From Actinomycetes bacterium (lineage in GTDB: Bacteria; Actinomycetota; Acidimicrobiia; Acidimicrobiales; Palsa-688): a DNA stretch of 5,465 nt. Location of the stretch: positions 1-5,465 of the forward strand of contig JAKBBS010000221.1 of NCBI GenBank assembly GCA_021808425.1. Direction: 5' to 3'. Positions within the stretch are counted from its first letter, which is position 1. Each line of letters starts with the position of its first letter. The notes below the pieces were generated by a model, which was not told where the DNA came from, made no database searches, and saw nothing but the letters and a program-made list of their open reading frames with translations. The position numbers and the translations under genes were made by a program. This document shows positions 4,800 to 5,465 of the stretch, piece after piece.

Positions 4800-5246
4800 A
4801 TGAATCCGGAGACCATCGACGCCGAGTACGCCCAGCTCGAGCAGGAGGTGCAGTCCACCTCTCAGACCATCGAAGCGTTAGCAGGGAAGCTTCAGGTAGC
4901 AGCCGGCGCAGGTGTCTCCAACGCCCGCGAGTGGCTCCCCAACCTGAAGTCGATTGCCTTGTCGGTTCAGCAGGACCACCTGCAGATGCAGTCGTTGATG
5001 CAGGCTGTGCACGACTTCTCGGTCAACCACATGTCGGATCCCACTATGGATGGGGCCTACGGTGGCGCGCAGCCCGGCTTCCAGCCGGCGTACGCCCCTC
5101 AGCCCGCATACCAGATGCAGCAACCCATGGGCGCCGGGATGAGCGGCGGCATGCTGGGCCGCTTCATGGGCGGCGGCTTCGGCCGGGCGATAATGACCGG
5201 AGCCGGCTTCGGAATCGGCGACGACCTGATCAACAGGATCTTCTAG
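4800..5246 (+). CDS. Small protein with helical N-terminus and Gly/Met-rich C-terminus, function unknown
   Basis: The protein has 148 residues from the ATG at 4800; GGAAGGG at 4786-4792 with a 7-base spacer supports the start. Residues about 1-80 look helical and partly coiled-coil (for example YAQLEQEVQSTSQTIEALAG and LSVQQDHLQMQSLMQAVHDF). Residues about 84-112 are a Pro/Gln/Tyr/Gly low-complexity linker with repeated QPAY. The C-terminus is Gly/Met-rich and weakly hydrophobic (GGMLGRFMGGGFGRAIMTG), ending in FGIGDDLINRIF. There is no signal peptide. The tail could associate with a membrane or with a partner protein, as Gly-rich tails of small bacterial proteins sometimes do, but that is inference and I do not recognise the family. 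A weak hairpin follows its stop. Confidence 0.8.
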   Translation: MNPETIDAEYAQLEQEVQSTSQTIEALAGKLQVAAGAGVSNAREWLPNLKSIALSVQQDHLQMQSLMQAVHDFSVNHMSDPTMDGAYGGAQPGFQPAYAPQPAYQMQQPMGAGMSGGMLGRFMGGGFGRAIMTGAGFGIGDDLINRIF

Positions 5247-5273
5247 GCGGAGGTTTCGGACCGCCGATATTCT
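5246..5273 (+). terminator. Weak terminator-like hairpin
   Basis: GGCGG (5246-5250) and CCGCC (5261-5265) can form a five-base-pair stem with a ten-base loop, starting at the last base of the TAG stop. It is followed by GATATTCT, which is T-rich but not a true U-tract. It may separate this gene from the next, which has its own -10 box. Confidence 0.35.
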
Positions 5274-5299
5274 GAGCACAAGTTTCTGGCCTGGTGCCT

Positions 5300-5305
5300 T
5301 ATGAT
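5300..5305 (+). promoter_or_regulatory. -10 box (TATGAT) of a leaderless promoter
   Basis: TATGAT is close to the TATAAT consensus and ends 6 bases before the GTG at 5312, so it occupies -12 to -7 if transcription begins on the G of that start codon. There is no Shine-Dalgarno sequence before the GTG. Both facts point to a leaderless mRNA. No clear -35 hexamer is present 16-18 bases upstream. Confidence 0.65.
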
Positions 5306-5311
5306 TTCACT

Positions 5312-5465
5312 GTGAGCTCTACCGCCTCTGGGCGTTCAACCCCTGTTCCGCCACGTTCAGGGCAGAAAGGTCGAAACAACGCCGCGCGCCCGTCCGGCAC
5401 CTCCAGGCCCGGCGGCGGCAGGCCCGGCGCCGGTCGGACGCCGAGCGGACGTCAGGCTCGTCAGG
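5312..5465 (+). CDS. N-terminal fragment of an unidentified protein with a basic, disordered start (3' end outside window)
   Basis: A GTG at 5312 opens a frame that runs off the window with no stop, giving 51 complete codons. The sequence begins VSSTASGRSTPVPPRSG and continues as an Arg/Gly/Pro/Ser-rich stretch (GTSRPGGGRPGAGRTPSGRQ). This is an intrinsically disordered, positively charged N-terminal extension with no recognisable domain yet. Extensions of this kind precede the folded part in several actinobacterial proteins, including FtsK/SpoIIIE DNA translocases and RNA-binding proteins, but nothing here decides between them. The start is supported by the TATGAT box six bases upstream. Confidence 0.6.
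   Translation, partial: MSSTASGRSTPVPPRSGQKGRNNAARPSGTSRPGGGRPGAGRTPSGRQARQ

Noticed and set aside
4703..5275. Plus-strand open frame of 190 codons overlapping the Gly/Met-rich protein
   Set aside because: The overlapping frame at 4800 has a good ribosome binding site and a coherent helix-linker-tail composition, whereas this one is Arg-rich and starts inside the previous gene.

Overview
The window reads as chromosomal DNA from a high-GC actinobacterium. The basis is the GC-rich third codon positions, a DUF2510 domain, a protein resembling the actinobacterial DUF6941 family, frequent GTG starts and -10 boxes placed 5-7 bases before start codons. A deep-branching class such as Acidimicrobiia is a guess; the sequence has no rRNA or other decisive marker. 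No tRNA, rRNA, CRISPR array, transposase or integrase is visible, and no gap without a gene exceeds about 210 bases.

Layout: (1) 1-402 (+) is the 3' end of a MurD-family ligase, a cytoplasmic peptidoglycan-precursor enzyme, with motif variants that resemble the MurD2 branch. (2) 450-1451 (-) is a polytopic membrane protein of unknown function, convergent with the ligase, with four histidines in or beside membrane segments. (3) 1452-1660 is a divergent promoter region. It holds a -10 box on each strand, a 12-bp tandem repeat array between them, and a possible structured leader. (4) 1661-3091 (+) is a secreted coiled-coil protein ending in an M23/LytM-like domain that appears to have lost its zinc ligands, so it resembles a cell-wall hydrolase activator (EnvC/NlpD logic) more than an enzyme. 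(5) 3092-3186 lies between convergent genes and carries a perfect 19-bp direct repeat. (6) 3187-3645 (-) is a two-helix membrane protein with a C-terminal DUF2510 domain. (7) 3743-4225 (-) is a DUF6941-like protein followed by a good intrinsic terminator. (8) 4398-4739 (+) and 4800-5246 (+) are two small unknown proteins, the first acidic and the second with a helical N-terminus and a Gly/Met-rich tail. (9) 5312 to the end (+) is the start of a gene with a very basic, disordered N-terminus and an apparently leaderless GTG start.

Together, the ligase and the degenerate LytM protein point to cell-envelope biology. The genes from 3187 to 5246 are small proteins without assigned function, and nothing in the sequence proves that they work together. 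The most notable signals are the zinc-less LytM domain, the repeat array between the divergent promoters, and three GTG starts with a -10 box just upstream.
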